From the NCBI GenBank assembly GCA_947179155.2, contig OX359273.1:17678875-17742874 (forward strand): 64,000 bases of DNA, in the 5' to 3' direction. The notes below the pieces were generated by a model. The model searched no databases. It was given only the letters and a program-made list of their open reading frames with translations, and had not been told where the DNA came from. This DNA is from Hedera helix (lineage: Eukaryota > Streptophyta > Magnoliopsida > Apiales > Araliaceae). How positions within the stretch are numbered: position 1 is the stretch's first letter; each line of letters starts with the position of its first letter. This document shows positions 46,133 to 57,900 of this stretch, one piece after another. The position numbers and the translations under genes were made by a program.

Positions 46133-46140
46133 ATTTTATA
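46133..46140 (-). promoter_or_regulatory. TATA box of the C LTR
   Basis: TATAAAAT on the minus strand (context GGCTATAAAATGAACAC), in the same place and context as the TATA box of G. Confidence 0.6.
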
Positions 46141-46859
46141 GCCATCTACTAATACACCATTAAGCTTCCTAATTCACCAATGTTGGTGAAATTAAAGGCT
46201 AATCAAGCTTACTATTTGATGGATTGACATGGTGATTGACTAGAGTTGTTGGCCAACTTTGATCTAGTGTGTAAGAGAAGCAATCTAGCAAATCAAGCAA
46301 TCCAAGTGGGACCCTCATAAAAATCAGCAAAAATGAGATTTTCCTAACCATTTTCCTTTAATTTTTTTACTTTAATTATACAGATATATATCTATATATG
46401 TATATTCATATATGTAACAATTTTGACTAATTTTGACTTCCTATTGGGCTCCACTTTGGACTCTAGGATTAAATATATTGGGCTCATCCATTGAATTGGT
46501 TTGGGCTCAATCTAATTATCACATTGGGCTAGCATTTAAATAACTATGCTACCCAATTAAAATAAGCATTGGACTTGTTTAATTAATTATATGGGCTAAT
46601 AATTAAATTAATTACATCGGCTACTAGGTTAATATATTGGACCTAGTTTATCAACTTATTTGGATTAAAAATATAATCCAATTAGATTTGCTTTAATTAA
46701 TTATACCCTTGCTTTAATTCTTTAATTAAATATACGCACATACAAGTACATCTATTTAATTATCTAATGCACAATTTATTAATACAAAAATTTTTAAATT
46801 CATTGCTAATTATATATTAATTATAATTACAATGTATAATGAAATTCGTGGTCATTACA

Positions 46860-46896
46860 TTCTCTCTCCCTTATAAGAATTTCGTCCCCGGAATTA
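46860..46896 (-). promoter_or_regulatory. Element C polypurine tract and preceding stem-loop
   Basis: Minus-strand ATAAGGGAGAGAGAA directly before the 3' LTR. Just upstream (46878-46895) is AATTCCG-GGGA-CGAAATT, a near-perfect inverted repeat that is perfect in element B. Confidence 0.8.
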
Positions 46897-46904
46897 CAAT
46901 TTAA

Positions 46905-47783
46905 CTACTCAAAAAGATTCGGATAATTAGCCCTCATCTTTTCTTCAAGTTCTCACGTAGCTTCCTCAGCGTTGTGGTTCCTCCAAAGGATTTTGACAGA
47001 ATGTATAACCTTATTCCGTAATTTCTGCTCTTTCCTACCTAGTATCTGGACAGGAATTTCCTCGTATGATAAGTCTTTCTTAACTTGTATTGGCTCATAG
47101 GATATGACATGCTTGTAGTCTGGTTTGTATGGCCGCAATACTGACACGTGAAACACATTGTGAATATGCTCCAGTTCAGGAGGTAAAGCTACCTCGTACG
47201 CTACTTCACTCACTTTCTTCAATATTTCGAATGGTCTTATGAACCTTGGACTCAGTTTTCCCTTCTTCCCAAAGTTGATCTTCCATTTCCAGGGAGATAC
47301 CTTCATGAACACAAAACTCCCCACTTCGAAGTCTCGTTTCTGTCGATGTAAATCGGCGTATTTCTTCTGACGGTCTTGAGCTGCTACTAGTCGAGCTCTT
47401 ATTACCTTGATAATTTCTACCGTCTGTTGAACCAATTCTGGCCCCAACAGTCGGCGTTCTCCTACCTCATCCCAACATAGAGGTGTTCTGCATTTTCTGC
47501 CATATAACGCTTCGTAAGGCGGCATGCCTATGCTCGCATGATAACTGTTGTTATATGCAAACTTAACTAGTGGCAGATGGGTTTCCCAACTGCCCTTGAA
47601 ATCCATCACGCAGGCCCTGAACATATCTTCCAATGTCTGAATTGTTCTCTCACTTTGCCCATCGGTCTGCGGATGATATACTGTACTCATTCTCAACTGT
47701 CCCCAATCTCTCCTGAAGACTTCTCCAAAACTTTGACGTGAAACGCAGATCTCTGTCTGACACAATCGATACCGGCACCCCAT
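46905..47783 (-). pseudogene. Element C integrase C-terminus and chromodomain
   Basis: After a shift near 47697-47702 (two bases lost compared with the B text at this point) integrase continues with STVYHPQTDGQSERTIQTLED carrying the catalytic Glu, then the NNSYHASIGMPPYEALYGRKCRTP block, a GPY/F-type module (FIRPFEILKKVSEVAYEVALPP), and a chromodomain-like end (YEEIPVQILGRKEQKLRNK, VKILWRNHNAEEATWEL-type). A TGA at 46953-46955 replaces the conserved Trp; 15 more codons follow to the natural TAG at 46905-46907. Chromodomains of this branch direct integration into heterochromatin. Confidence 0.88.
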
Positions 47784-48855
47784 GTCTTGAAATTATCTCT
47801 TTGATGTACAATTTGGCCAACTGATCCAAACTGAACCTAATCTTGATCGGCAAAAAGTGCGCTGACTTTGTTAGTCGATCCACAATCACCCAAATTGCGT
47901 CATATCCCTTCTGTGTTGCTGGAAGTCCTACCACAAAATCCATTGTGATATGCTCCCATTTCCACTCAGGAATTTCTAACGGCTGTAACAATCCACTTGG
48001 TCTCAGATGTTCGGCCTTTACCTTTTGACAAGTTAGGCATCGGCTGACACATTCTGCAACCTCCCTCTTTAAATTCGGTCACCAAAAATGCTGACGTAGA
48101 TCTTGATACATCTTCGTACTCCCCGGATGTATCGAGTATCTCGTACTGTGGGCCTCTTGCAAAATTTTCTCTCGTAATTCAGGCACTAGCTGTACCCAAA
48201 CACGATTTTCAAATCTCAGCAATCCCATGCTATCAATTTTAAACTTGACCTCTTCTCCATCAGTCATCCTCTTTCGAATTCTGTCACATTCCTCATCTTT
48301 GTCTTGAGCCTCTTTCACCCTATCTAACAAGGTTGGGCTCACCTCCACTTTTATTGACTCGTTTGAATTTCTCACCTCCAACTCCATTCGAGCAATTTCT
48401 TGAACCAATTGTTCTTGATCTGTTAATATGAACAATTTCTCCCTGCTCTTTCTACTCAGAGCATCTGCTACTATGTTGGCCTTGCCGGGATGATATAGAA
48501 TTTCACAATCATCATCTTTGATCAATTCCAACCATCTCCGTTGCCTCATATTCAACTCCTTCTGTGTGAAGATATACTTTAGACACTTATGGTCTGTGAA
48601 TATCTCACATTTCTCTCCATATAAGTAATGCCTCCAAATTTTAAGGGCAAACACTACCGCTGCCAATTCCAAGTCGTGTGTAGGATATCCCTTCTCATAA
48701 TCTTTTAATTGTCTGGACGCATACGCAACGACTTTGACGTTTTGCATAAGCACACAACCAAGCCCCTTGTGCGATGCATCGTTGTAGACCGTAAAACCTC
48801 TCATATCGTCTGGTAAGGTCAATACAGGTGCTTCACTAAGTCTTTTCTTTAACTC
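47650..48855 (-). pseudogene. Element C RNase H and integrase N-terminal/core
   Basis: RNase H with FTVYNDASHKGLGCVLMQN (the first acidic residue is kept), THDLELAAVVFALKIWRHYL, TDHKCLKYIFTQKELNMRQRRW and ADALSRKS, then the integrase zinc domain (EAHSTRYSIHPG, RCLTCQKVKAEH) and core with MDFVVGLP and SDRDLRFTSKFW. A TGA at 48079-48081 stands for the second Trp of HFWWP (TGG to TGA), and the frame is lost near 47700. The segment from 48855 to 48823 links to RT behind a TAG at 48856-48858. Confidence 0.88.
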
Positions 48856-51422
48856 CTAAAAACTTTCCTCACACTTCTCCGTCCACACGTATTTTACCGT
48901 CTTTCTTGTTAAGTTGGTCAACGGTGTTGCTATCTTTGAGAAGTCTTGAATGACTCTCCGATAGTAACCCGCTAACCCTAAGAAACTTCTTACTTCTGTC
49001 GGCATCCTTGGTTGTTCCCAATTCATTACCGATTCAACCTTCGCCGGATCAACCGAAACTCCCTCCTTGTCAATAACACGACCTAAAAATTGAACTCTTT
49101 CCAACCAGAATTCACACTTTGAAAACTTAGCGTACAACTGCTCCTTCCGTAAAATCTCCAACACCAATCTTAGGTGTTTAGCATGCTCTTCCTCCGTTTT
49201 GGAATACACAAAAATATCGTCAATGAACACGACTACAAATTTATCCAAGTATTGCTTGAATATTCTGTTCATCATGTCCATAAATGCGGCTGGCGCATTC
49301 GTTAGTCCAAACGACATCACCAGAAACTCATAATGCCCATATCGAGTTCTGAATGCCATCTTGGGTACATCCTCCTTCTTGACTTTCAACTGATGATAAC
49401 CAGTCCTTAAGTCAATCTTTGAAAAGTACTTCTCCCCTTTCAATTGATCAAAAAGATCGTCAATTCGTGGTAACGGGTACTTGTTCTTAATTGTTACTTT
49501 ATTCAGCTCCCTATAATCCATACACAGTCTCATCGATCCATCATTCTTCTTTACAAACAGCACCGGTGCTCCCCATGGAGAAGCACTTGGCTGAATGTAC
49601 TTATTATCCAACAACTCATACAATTGCTCCATCAACTCTTTCATTTCTACCGGAGCCATTCTATACGGTGCCTTTGATATCGGCGCTGTCCCTGGTACTA
49701 AATCAATCGCAAATTCTATCTCTCTGTCAGGCGGTAAACCTGGCAGTACATCCGGAAAAACATCCATGTACTCCCTAACTACTGGTATTTGCTCCATCTC
49801 GGGACTCACCACTTGTGTATCAACCACATGAGCCAAATACCCTACACAACATTTCTTCAATAATTTCTTGGCTTGCATCGTCGTCAGACAAGAAGACTGT
49901 CTTGACGATTTGCTGCTAAAGAATACGACCTTAGACTGATTTGGTGTCTTAAGGTGTATGCACTTCTTCTGACAATCAATTACCGCCCCGTGGTTAAGCA
50001 ACCAATCCATCCCAAGTATTACATCAAATTCCCCCAGACGTATTGGAATTAGATTCACATTTAACTTCTGACCCCTGATTTCAGCACAACAATTTCTATG
50101 TATATACTCTACCAGAATTACTTCTTTATTAGCAACTTCTATGTTCATTGAGTTTTCTAGTTTGTCTCTAGGCAATTCTAACCGTCTAGCGAAATCATCA
50201 GACACAAATGAACAGTTAGCACCCGAATCAAACAATACATATGCATTTATATTATTGATCGGAATAATACCTGACACCACGTCTTTTGACCCCAAGGCAT
50301 CTTGCATCGTCATATTGAACATCCGGGCTGTCAGCTTGTTCTGTGGTACCGGTCCCCCGATAGCCAATTTGCTGTTGTTGCCCTTGTAGCCGCTACCCCC
50401 GTCATTCTTCTTCTTAGGGCAATCCTTTATCAGGTGGTCAGATGCTCCGCAAGAAAAGCATCTCACTTTCTTTGAGAGGGGACAATTTGGAGAAATATGT
50501 CCCACCTGACCGTAGTTATAACATGTATTCTTCCCTTTCCTACACTCCCCGAAGTGATTCTTCCCACAAATATTACACGTCGTCTTCTTCTGGGTATTTC
50601 CTTGCTGATTCCCTGAGCTCTTGTCATTGTTGTTGTCCCATTTACGCTTGTTGCTATTATTATTGCCTCCACTGTTGCTGTTCTTGCTTTCCCCTTCATT
50701 TTTCTTCTTGTTTCTCTCCTGGTTGTACTTGGTTAACGCGTCGCTTCCTCCTTCAGCAATGATTGACTTCTCTCGCAAAGTTGCGAATGAGACAATTTGC
50801 AGTACTGCTACCTTGTTGAATATCCAGGGTCTTAACCCATTCTCGAATCTTCTGGCCTTGCGTTCCTCTGTTTCCACCTGATGTGGAGCGAACCTGGTCA
50901 GCTCATTAAATTTTTCCGCGTACTCCGGTACCGACATGTTCTCCTGCTTCAGCTCTAGAAACTTTACTTCCATCCTACTTTTCATACTCTTCGGGAAATA
51001 ATTCTCATCGAATATTTCCTTGAATCTTGTCCATGACACCACACCATCCCCAGCCCTATTCTGATTGGCTTCCCACCAGAAATTGACTTCTCCCTTCATT
51101 ATGTAGGTAGCAAAGATTGTCTTTTGCTCCTCAGCTACTCTTGCGATAACAAATGCTTTCTCTATTTCCTTTACCCATGATTGGGCTTCTATCGAGTCCG
51201 ACGTTCCCCTAAACTCTGGCAGTCCTACCGCTTTAAAGTCTTTGAAATTCGCCAACTAATTTTGTGGTGGTGGCGGATTTGCTACTACTGGATGGCGGTT
51301 TTGCATTGCCTCAGCTAGCATGTCGACGAAGTTTTGCGTTAGGTCTACGTTGTGTCCCCCTCGTCGTTGTTAACTGACTCTTCTACCCCCTGGTTCCTTT
51401 GTGGTTGTCTACGTGGCGGCAT
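48856..51422 (-). pseudogene. Element C gag, protease and reverse transcriptase
   Basis: Start inferred at ATG 51420-51422 (MPPRRQPQRNQ), typical of this gag. A frameshift near 51360-51380 and a TAG at 51256-51258 break the N-terminus; the open part begins at 51255 (ANFKDFKAVGLPEFRG). Gag shows the capsid core (FATYIMKGEVNFWWEA, FKEIFDENYFP) and three knuckles: CNICGKNHFGEC, CYNYGQVGHISPNC with its second Cys changed to Tyr at 50512-50514, and CFSCGASDHLIKDC. Protease has FDSGANCSFVS. RT has SPWGAPVLFVKKNDG, MDYRELN and FIDD (DD at 49216-49221). The frame ends at TAG 48856-48858, probably from CAG. Confidence 0.9.
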
Positions 51423-51771
51423 TTTCTGTTATAAACAAAAATTTACATTATTTTACTGGTTTCATCTTTTTCATTTCATTATTTTGTATCATAGGCAATA
51501 TTTAGCTAAAATACAAATAATTATTTCAACACACATATAAACATAAATTTGACTGCATTTATATTCATATGCTAAAACAGTAGTGCATAGCACTTTACAT
51601 CGAAAGCATACTGCTATAAATGCTTCTATCCCAGAGAAGCTACAAAAGATGGGATCTGACATATCCTACAACTTCCTAGAGTTGGGATTTAGTGACATAT
51701 TAACCCTCTAATAAAACAAAAGTTAGGTTCTACTGCATCTATTTACATACGAAATTAGAAAACAACTACCA
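51423..51771 (-). other. Spacer between extra ORF and gag of element C
   Basis: 349 bp of AT-rich sequence between the stop of the extra ORF (51772-51774) and the gag start. I see no gene in it. Confidence 0.6.
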
Positions 51772-51884
51772 CTACTGAATGCGCATCCCCCTACGGATCG
51801 CGTCGTCATACTCCTCATCCCCGATGGCCATTACCACATTCCTGCTAATGGTTTGCATAGACTGGCCCTCCTCAGCTGGGTAGT
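51772..51884 (-). pseudogene. C-terminus of the extra ORF of element C
   Basis: Last 35 codons of the upstream ORF that starts at 63161, cut off by the insertion of B. The text from 51879 (PAEEGQSMQTISRNVVMAIG) continues the frame of 62412 exactly when B and one GTAGT copy are removed, and ends at TAG 51772-51774 after RRGMRIQ. The part is acidic with a small basic end and resembles no family I recognise. Confidence 0.78.
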
Positions 51885-52697
51885 TGTAAGACCCCGAATT
51901 TTATGAAATACAAAATTTAATTTTTCTTCATATATATATTTTTTGAAACAGTAAGTGGTTAAATCGATAAAGTTAAAAGTTAAGGATGTTATGTGCAAAT
52001 TTTATTTTGTCGGACAATATTCGCTTTGTCGGGGAATATTCGTTTGGTCGGGGAATATTCGTTTGGTCCGACGGCGCCGAAATAACAAATTATTGGTGGA
52101 CCCCACAACGGAATATTTGTCGGATATAGAAAACGACAGAAATAACCTTTTTAAATAAAAATAGTCAACGAAACTGTTAAAATACCGGTGGTAAAAGAAT
52201 AGTAGCATACGGTAGTTATTGGTATTTTCTGTAGCACTCGGTACTCTACAGTAACACACGGTATTGCATAGTGTCTCATATTATTGGTCTGATAAGTGAC
52301 ACCGTAACTGTTACGCATCATTTCATCGATAATTGTCACTGCATAATATTTTATATTATCAATTCAATAATTGTTGTTACACAGTATTTTGCATTATTGA
52401 TTTAATAATTGTCATTACACTGTATTTTATATCATTGAGTCAATAATTGTTGCTGCACTGTTTTTAAAATTATTGAACCTAATAATTGTCACAGTAACAT
52501 ATGCACAGTAATTCACATTATTGAATCAATAATTGTCATGACACAGTAACGTATTTTTCTTTTACATACTTTCTGCATTATTGTTATCTCTATTACGGTG
52601 TTATTTAAACAGTTGTATTTCATTAATTAATTGACTTGATATCTAAGAGCTAACTATACTGTATTTATAACAATTAGTCATAATAATTGAATTGATA

Positions 52698-52922
52698 AAG
52701 TTATTTGTTTATAATATAAAGTTAGGTGATATGAAATGAATGGTGTAGATTAAAGTGTGAATTATTGTTGAATAAATAAAGTTATTTGTTTATAATATAA
52801 AGTTAGGTGATATGAAATGAATGGTGTAGATTAAAGTGTGAATTATTATTGAATAATTGAATTAATTTGTTTATAATATAAAGTTAGGTGATATGAAATG
52901 AATGGTGTATATTAAAGATAAT
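52698..52922 (+). repeat. 81-bp tandem repeats in the B LTR
   Basis: GTTATTTGTTTATAATATAA starts at 52700 and 52781; a third shortened copy starts near 52866. The same array is in the 3' LTR at 60391-60613. Confidence 0.85.
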
Positions 52923-53007
52923 ATAAAATTTGAAATGGATGGTGTAGATTAAAAGATGATTTTTTTAAATGAATGGTTTAAATTAAAGGAATGATAAGAT
53001 TTTTGGC

Positions 53008-53015
53008 TATAAATA
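53008..53015 (+). promoter_or_regulatory. TATA box of the B 5' LTR
   Basis: TATAAATA in GGCTATAAATAGAAGCC, followed by a TC-rich leader (CTTTCTTTCTCTCTC). Copy in the 3' LTR at 60699-60706. Confidence 0.7.
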
Positions 53016-53339
53016 GAAGCCTTAACTTAAGGATTTTTCATAAACTTCCTTACTTGTTCTTTCTTTCTCTCTCTAAATACTTCTTGTGAAAGTTCTCTCT
53101 AAGTGTGCTTAAGTCATCTTGAGTATTTGTGAAGATCTATAAGTATACGTGTACTGTTCAAGTTAATCAACCTCATTTAAATCAATATCCAGTCACGTGT
53201 TGAGGTAAGGGATAACATCTTTTTCATCTTCCATTATTCAAACGTACTATGGTAAGGGATTATCATTATTTGATTCTCGATAATAATATTGTTTCTTCCT
53301 TACTCATAAGACGTGCCTTTTATTTCCATGTATTAAATT

Positions 53340-53530
53340 GTGGGAATAACCTTACGGAGCGGATTGCCGCCTGTTGGTGAATAACCTTTCGTATTCATTC
53401 ATTATTAATCTCTGAGAATAACCTTACGGAGCGGATTGCCGCTTGTTTGGTGAATAACTCTTTGTACTCAAATTCTATTAAATTGTGGGAATAACCTTAC
53501 GGAGCGGATTGCCGCCTGTTGGTGAATAAC
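53340..53530 (+). repeat. 72-bp repeats in the B LTR
   Basis: CTTACGGAGCGGATTGCCGC at 53351, 53423 and 53496 (period 72-73), each followed by TGTTGGTGAATAAC or a close variant. Copies in the 3' LTR start near 61042. Confidence 0.88.
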
Positions 53531-54730
53531 CCTTTGTATTAATTTCCTTCACCTTTTGTTAATCAAACCTGCTACGGTAAGGGATATTATTTTCTTTCAT
53601 ACTCCTAAATCAAAATTTATTATGGAACTATTGCTTCTATAATTCCTGAAAATATTATATGTTCCATAATAGTTGAACTTCATTATTTCAACTAGTTCAA
53701 CTGAACCTTCCTATTTACGAGAACCTTTCTATTGAATTGTAACCGTTATTCTGAACTGTGGATCTTGAATATCATTTTTAAATTTCACTCCACATCATGT
53801 TGACAATTTGGACATTATTTGAATCTGTACAAAGTAAACTTCCGATACTTATTGTTATCCTATTTCTTCTGTTCATCATTTATATCATTCTAATCATCCA
53901 AAAATCAAGCTGTTGTGAATATCTGTGGCCGGGGGCACATATGTGATATATTTGTTGAACAGATGATAGGTTAAAGGCGATATAATAGGTTAAAGCCGAT
54001 ACATCTGTTCGGTGTCTTTTATGGCACGTGGTGAAAGTTCTCTTTGGCCCGTAGTGCATAGATGAACTGTTGTTTGGTATGATTATCACCAAAGGCTGAA
54101 TCTGGTATAATCATGACCGCTGGTGCTAAATTAAATATCTTTGGCCCGTAGTGCAAAGATGAACTGTTGATTTGCATGATTATGATCAGGAACTGTGAAT
54201 TTTTATTATCATGACTAATGGTATTTCAGATGATAAAAGTTGATGATGTTTTTACGAAAAAGAGAAGCGAGTGGACATTATAATCTGCATTATTCTTCTA
54301 ATAGATTGCTCATTCCGCTGCTATTATTGATCTGAACATTGTTTAAGAATTTAACTGCATATAAACCTTGTATTCTATTGTATTCTATCAAGAACTCAAC
54401 TGTTGAAGGCTAATGATAATTTATTCGTCATTATCTTAGTCATGATATTTCTTACTGGGCTATTTGAGCTCACCCTTTCTTTTGTTCCATTGTTTTTCAA
54501 CAGGAAATGAAAACATAACAGGGTCTAGCTGGGGAATGGAGTGAGGGTCCGAGGAATAGTTATCATAGTCTTCACGTTTTGTAAAATAGTGTGGCAATAA
54601 TAGTGAAGACTTAGTTGTGTATTATTATACACTGTATTGTAGTACGTTGTGCTTTGTTGTAATAATTTTGTTGTAGTCTTTTGACGACTCAAGTTTGGGC
54701 TGTGTGGGCCCAGATTTGGGGGCGTCACAG

Positions 54731-54743
54731 TTGGCATCAGAGC
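54731..54743 (+). promoter_or_regulatory. Element B primer binding site
   Basis: TTGGCATCAGAGC, one base after the LTR. It differs from the initiator tRNA-Met complement (TTGGTATCAGAGC) at one position. Confidence 0.85.
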
Positions 54744-54933
54744 TTAGGGATATGGTCTTTAATGGAGATCTGGGGTTAGAACTAGGAGGGGAGAGACAAA
54801 TAGAATCAATCACTAGTGTGTCCAACCTAAATTAGATTTTTTCTTTTTTCTAATGAATCGATTTGAATGTAGGAACATGAAGAGATGAATCAATTTGTTT
54901 GAACTAACAATTATTTTGTGACAACAGTTTAGT

Positions 54934-57900
54934 ATGGCATCTGGAAATCAAGAGGTTAACTATGGAATGCCTGAAGCGAATGTAGCCGAAAATCAAGAGG
55001 CCCCAAACAATCCTCCTGCCAACTCAGGAAATAATGTTCCTGATAACATGATGAACGATGGATTCTTTAGGAATTTCATGCAGTTCATACAGAATCAAGG
55101 AAGAGGAAATCCAGTCAATAATAACGGTAGAAACGCTGGCAATTTGAGGATGGTCACTGTCAAGCAATTTAAAGAATTGGGACCACCTGAATTCCACGGG
55201 AAGCCTGACCCACTCAAAGCGGAGGCATGGCTGAAGCAGACGATAAAAATACTTGATGTCTTACAATGCGCTGATGATCAGAAGGTGCCATTTGCCACTT
55301 TTATGTTACGAGGTGAGGCGGACCATTGGTGGGAAGCGGTAAAACGTATCCAACCTTCAGCACTCGAAATGTCTTGGACAGAATTCGAAGAACTGTTTAA
55401 CGAGAAGTACTTCCCAGAAAGCATCCGCCATATGAAGGAAGTGGAATTCATTAAGCTGGAGCAGGGAAACATGACAGTTTCTCAATATGAAGCTAAGTTT
55501 GCTGAACTGTCTCGTTTTGCGACTCATCTAGTAGATGACGAAGCACGAATGAGTCGAATGTTCCTGAGAGGTTTGAGACTCAAAATTCGTCAACAACTTA
55601 GCTCTCATAAATTCAGTTTGTATTCAGATGTTGTAGATAGGGCTCAAAGGGTGGAGCAAACAGATGAAACATTGCAGCCAAGAGTTAATGATCAGCATAG
55701 AGAAAGGAGTGACAACAACCACAGGAACGAGAACCATCGAGGAGGTAACCAACACTTCGGTGGTAATTCCACACCAAATAACAGAAGAGGAGAATCCAGT
55801 GGGAACAATTTCAAAAGAAAGAGATTCCATAATAATTATGGAAGGGCACCAGCACCAGTACCAACACCAGCACCGACCCCAGTTTCAAGGGGAGAAGATC
55901 GACCACCAGTGAGATGCTATAGGTGTGGTCAGGAAGGTCACATCAGCCCAAACTGTACACTGCAATCCAAAAAGTGCTACAGTTGTGGGAAAGAGGGTCA
56001 TCTTGCGCGGTTTTGTCCTGCCACAAAATCAAGTCCAGCTGCAATGATGATACCAAAAGCTAGCGCGGATAAAGGAAAATCTGTAGTTCAAGGGAGAGCT
56101 TTTGTTGTGACATCCCAAATGGCACGTAACTCGAACGAGGTGATAACCGGTAAGGTATTCATAAATTCTCGTGAAGTCTACGCTTTGTTAGATACTGGCT
56201 CTACCCATTCTTTTATCTCACCTGCATGTGCTCAGCGTTTAAATTTAACTCCTGAAAATTTGGACCTTGACTTATCAGTTGAAACCCCATTAGGAGAAAT
56301 GACCATTACATCTACTGTCTATAAATCTTGCCTAGTTCAAATCAACAACCTCACATTACCTGTTGACCTTATTTCTTTGGAGATGCATGAATTTGATGTG
56401 ATTTTAGGAATTGATTGGTTGACTACCCATCATGCTAAAATTGATTGTTTTCATAAGATTATTAGTTTTCATATTCCTAATCAATCTGTCATGCAAATTC
56501 AAGCAACTAAACCATTGAAATTTATAACTGTTATTTCTAGCCATAAAGTCATTCGTTTATTGAAAAACGGATGTCAAGCCTTTTTAGCTCATGTCACTGA
56601 TTTGAACAAAAATACGTCAAACTTGAATGATATTCCTATTGTTAATGAGTTTCCTGACGTTTTTCCTGAAGAACTTCCTGGCTTACCCCCAAACTGTGAA
56701 ATTGATTTTTATATTGATCTTGAACCCGGTACCAATCCCATTTCCAAAGCTCCATACCGAATGGCTCCCATTGAACTTCAAGAGTTAAAAGTCCAACTAC
56801 AGGAATTGTTGGATACCGGTTTCATTCGTCCGAGTGCATCACCTTGGGGTGCTCCTGTTCTATTTGTGAAGAAGAAAGACGGGAATATGAGATTGTGCAT
56901 TGACTACCGAGAATTGAACCATGTCACCATCAAAAACAGGTACCCGTTACCTCGGATTGATGACATGTTTGATCAATTGCAAGGCGCTCAACATTTCTCA
57001 AAGATTGATCTTCGTTCTGGATATCATCAGTTAAAGGTTAAAGCTGAGGACATTCCAAAGACTGCTTTCAGAACTCGTTATGGGCATTATGAGTTCTTAG
57101 TCATGCCTTTTGGACTAACTAATGCTCCTGCAGCTTTCATGGACATGATGAACCGGATATTCAAGGAACATTTGGATCATTTTGTGGTTGTCTTTATTGA
57201 TGACATCCTCATATACTCCAAGAGTCGCGAGGATCATGAACAACACCTGAGATTGATACTACAAAAGCTCCGTGAAAACAAATTATATGCCAAGTTGAAG
57301 AAATGTGAGTTCTGGCTTGAGGAGGTCGCGTTTCTTGGGCATGTGATTTCTAGTCAAGGAATATCAGTCGATCCTGCGAAGATTGAAACGGTACTAAATT
57401 GGGAACAACCCAAAACAGTAACCGAAGTCCGAAGTTTTCTGGGTCTAGCTGGTTATTATCGGAGATTCGTAGAAGGATTTTCTCGAATCGCCACTCCATT
57501 AACGCAGCTTACTCGGAAAAGCACAAAATTCATATGGAGCGAGGAATGCGAGAAAAGTTTCCAAGAACTCAAGAAGAGACTGGTTTCAGCTCCTGTTCTG
57601 ACTATACCATCAGGATCAGGAGAATTTGTTATCTACAGCGATGCTTCTGGCAAAGGTCTAGGTTGTGTCCTTATGCAACATGGAAAGGTTATAGCCTACG
57701 CCTTTCGACAACTCAAAGATTATGAGAAAAATTATCCTACTCATGATCTAGAGTTGGCAGCAGTCGTTTTCGCGTTGAAGATCTGGAGACACTACTTGTA
57801 CGGAGAAAAAGTGGATATCTATACGGATCATAAAAGTCTCAAGTATTTCTTCACCCAGAAGGAACTCAACATGCGAAAACGACGTTGGCTTGAGCTGTTA

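Larger units (their letters stand above)
43158..46859 (-). repeat. Element C 3' LTR
   Basis: 3702 bp on +, from TGTGACGACCCCAAATCCGG to TTCGTGGTCATTACA. AT-rich, with a CpG motif array at 45256-45416 and a TATAAAAT (minus) at 46133-46140. No gene is seen. Confidence 0.92.
51885..54729 (+). repeat. Element B 5' LTR
   Basis: TGTAAGACCCCGAATTTTATG to GATTTGGGGGCGTCACA. It contains TATAAATA at 53008-53015, three copies of an 81-bp AT-rich unit (52698-52922), three copies of a 72-bp unit with CTTACGGAGCGGATTGCC (53340-53530), and a doubled CTTTGGCCCGTAGTGCA unit (54042, 54141). No gene is seen. Confidence 0.96.

Noticed and set aside
51955..52339. Overlapping short open frames in the B LTR (again at 59646-60030)
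   Set aside because: LTR-borne, on opposite strands of the same bases, no domain.
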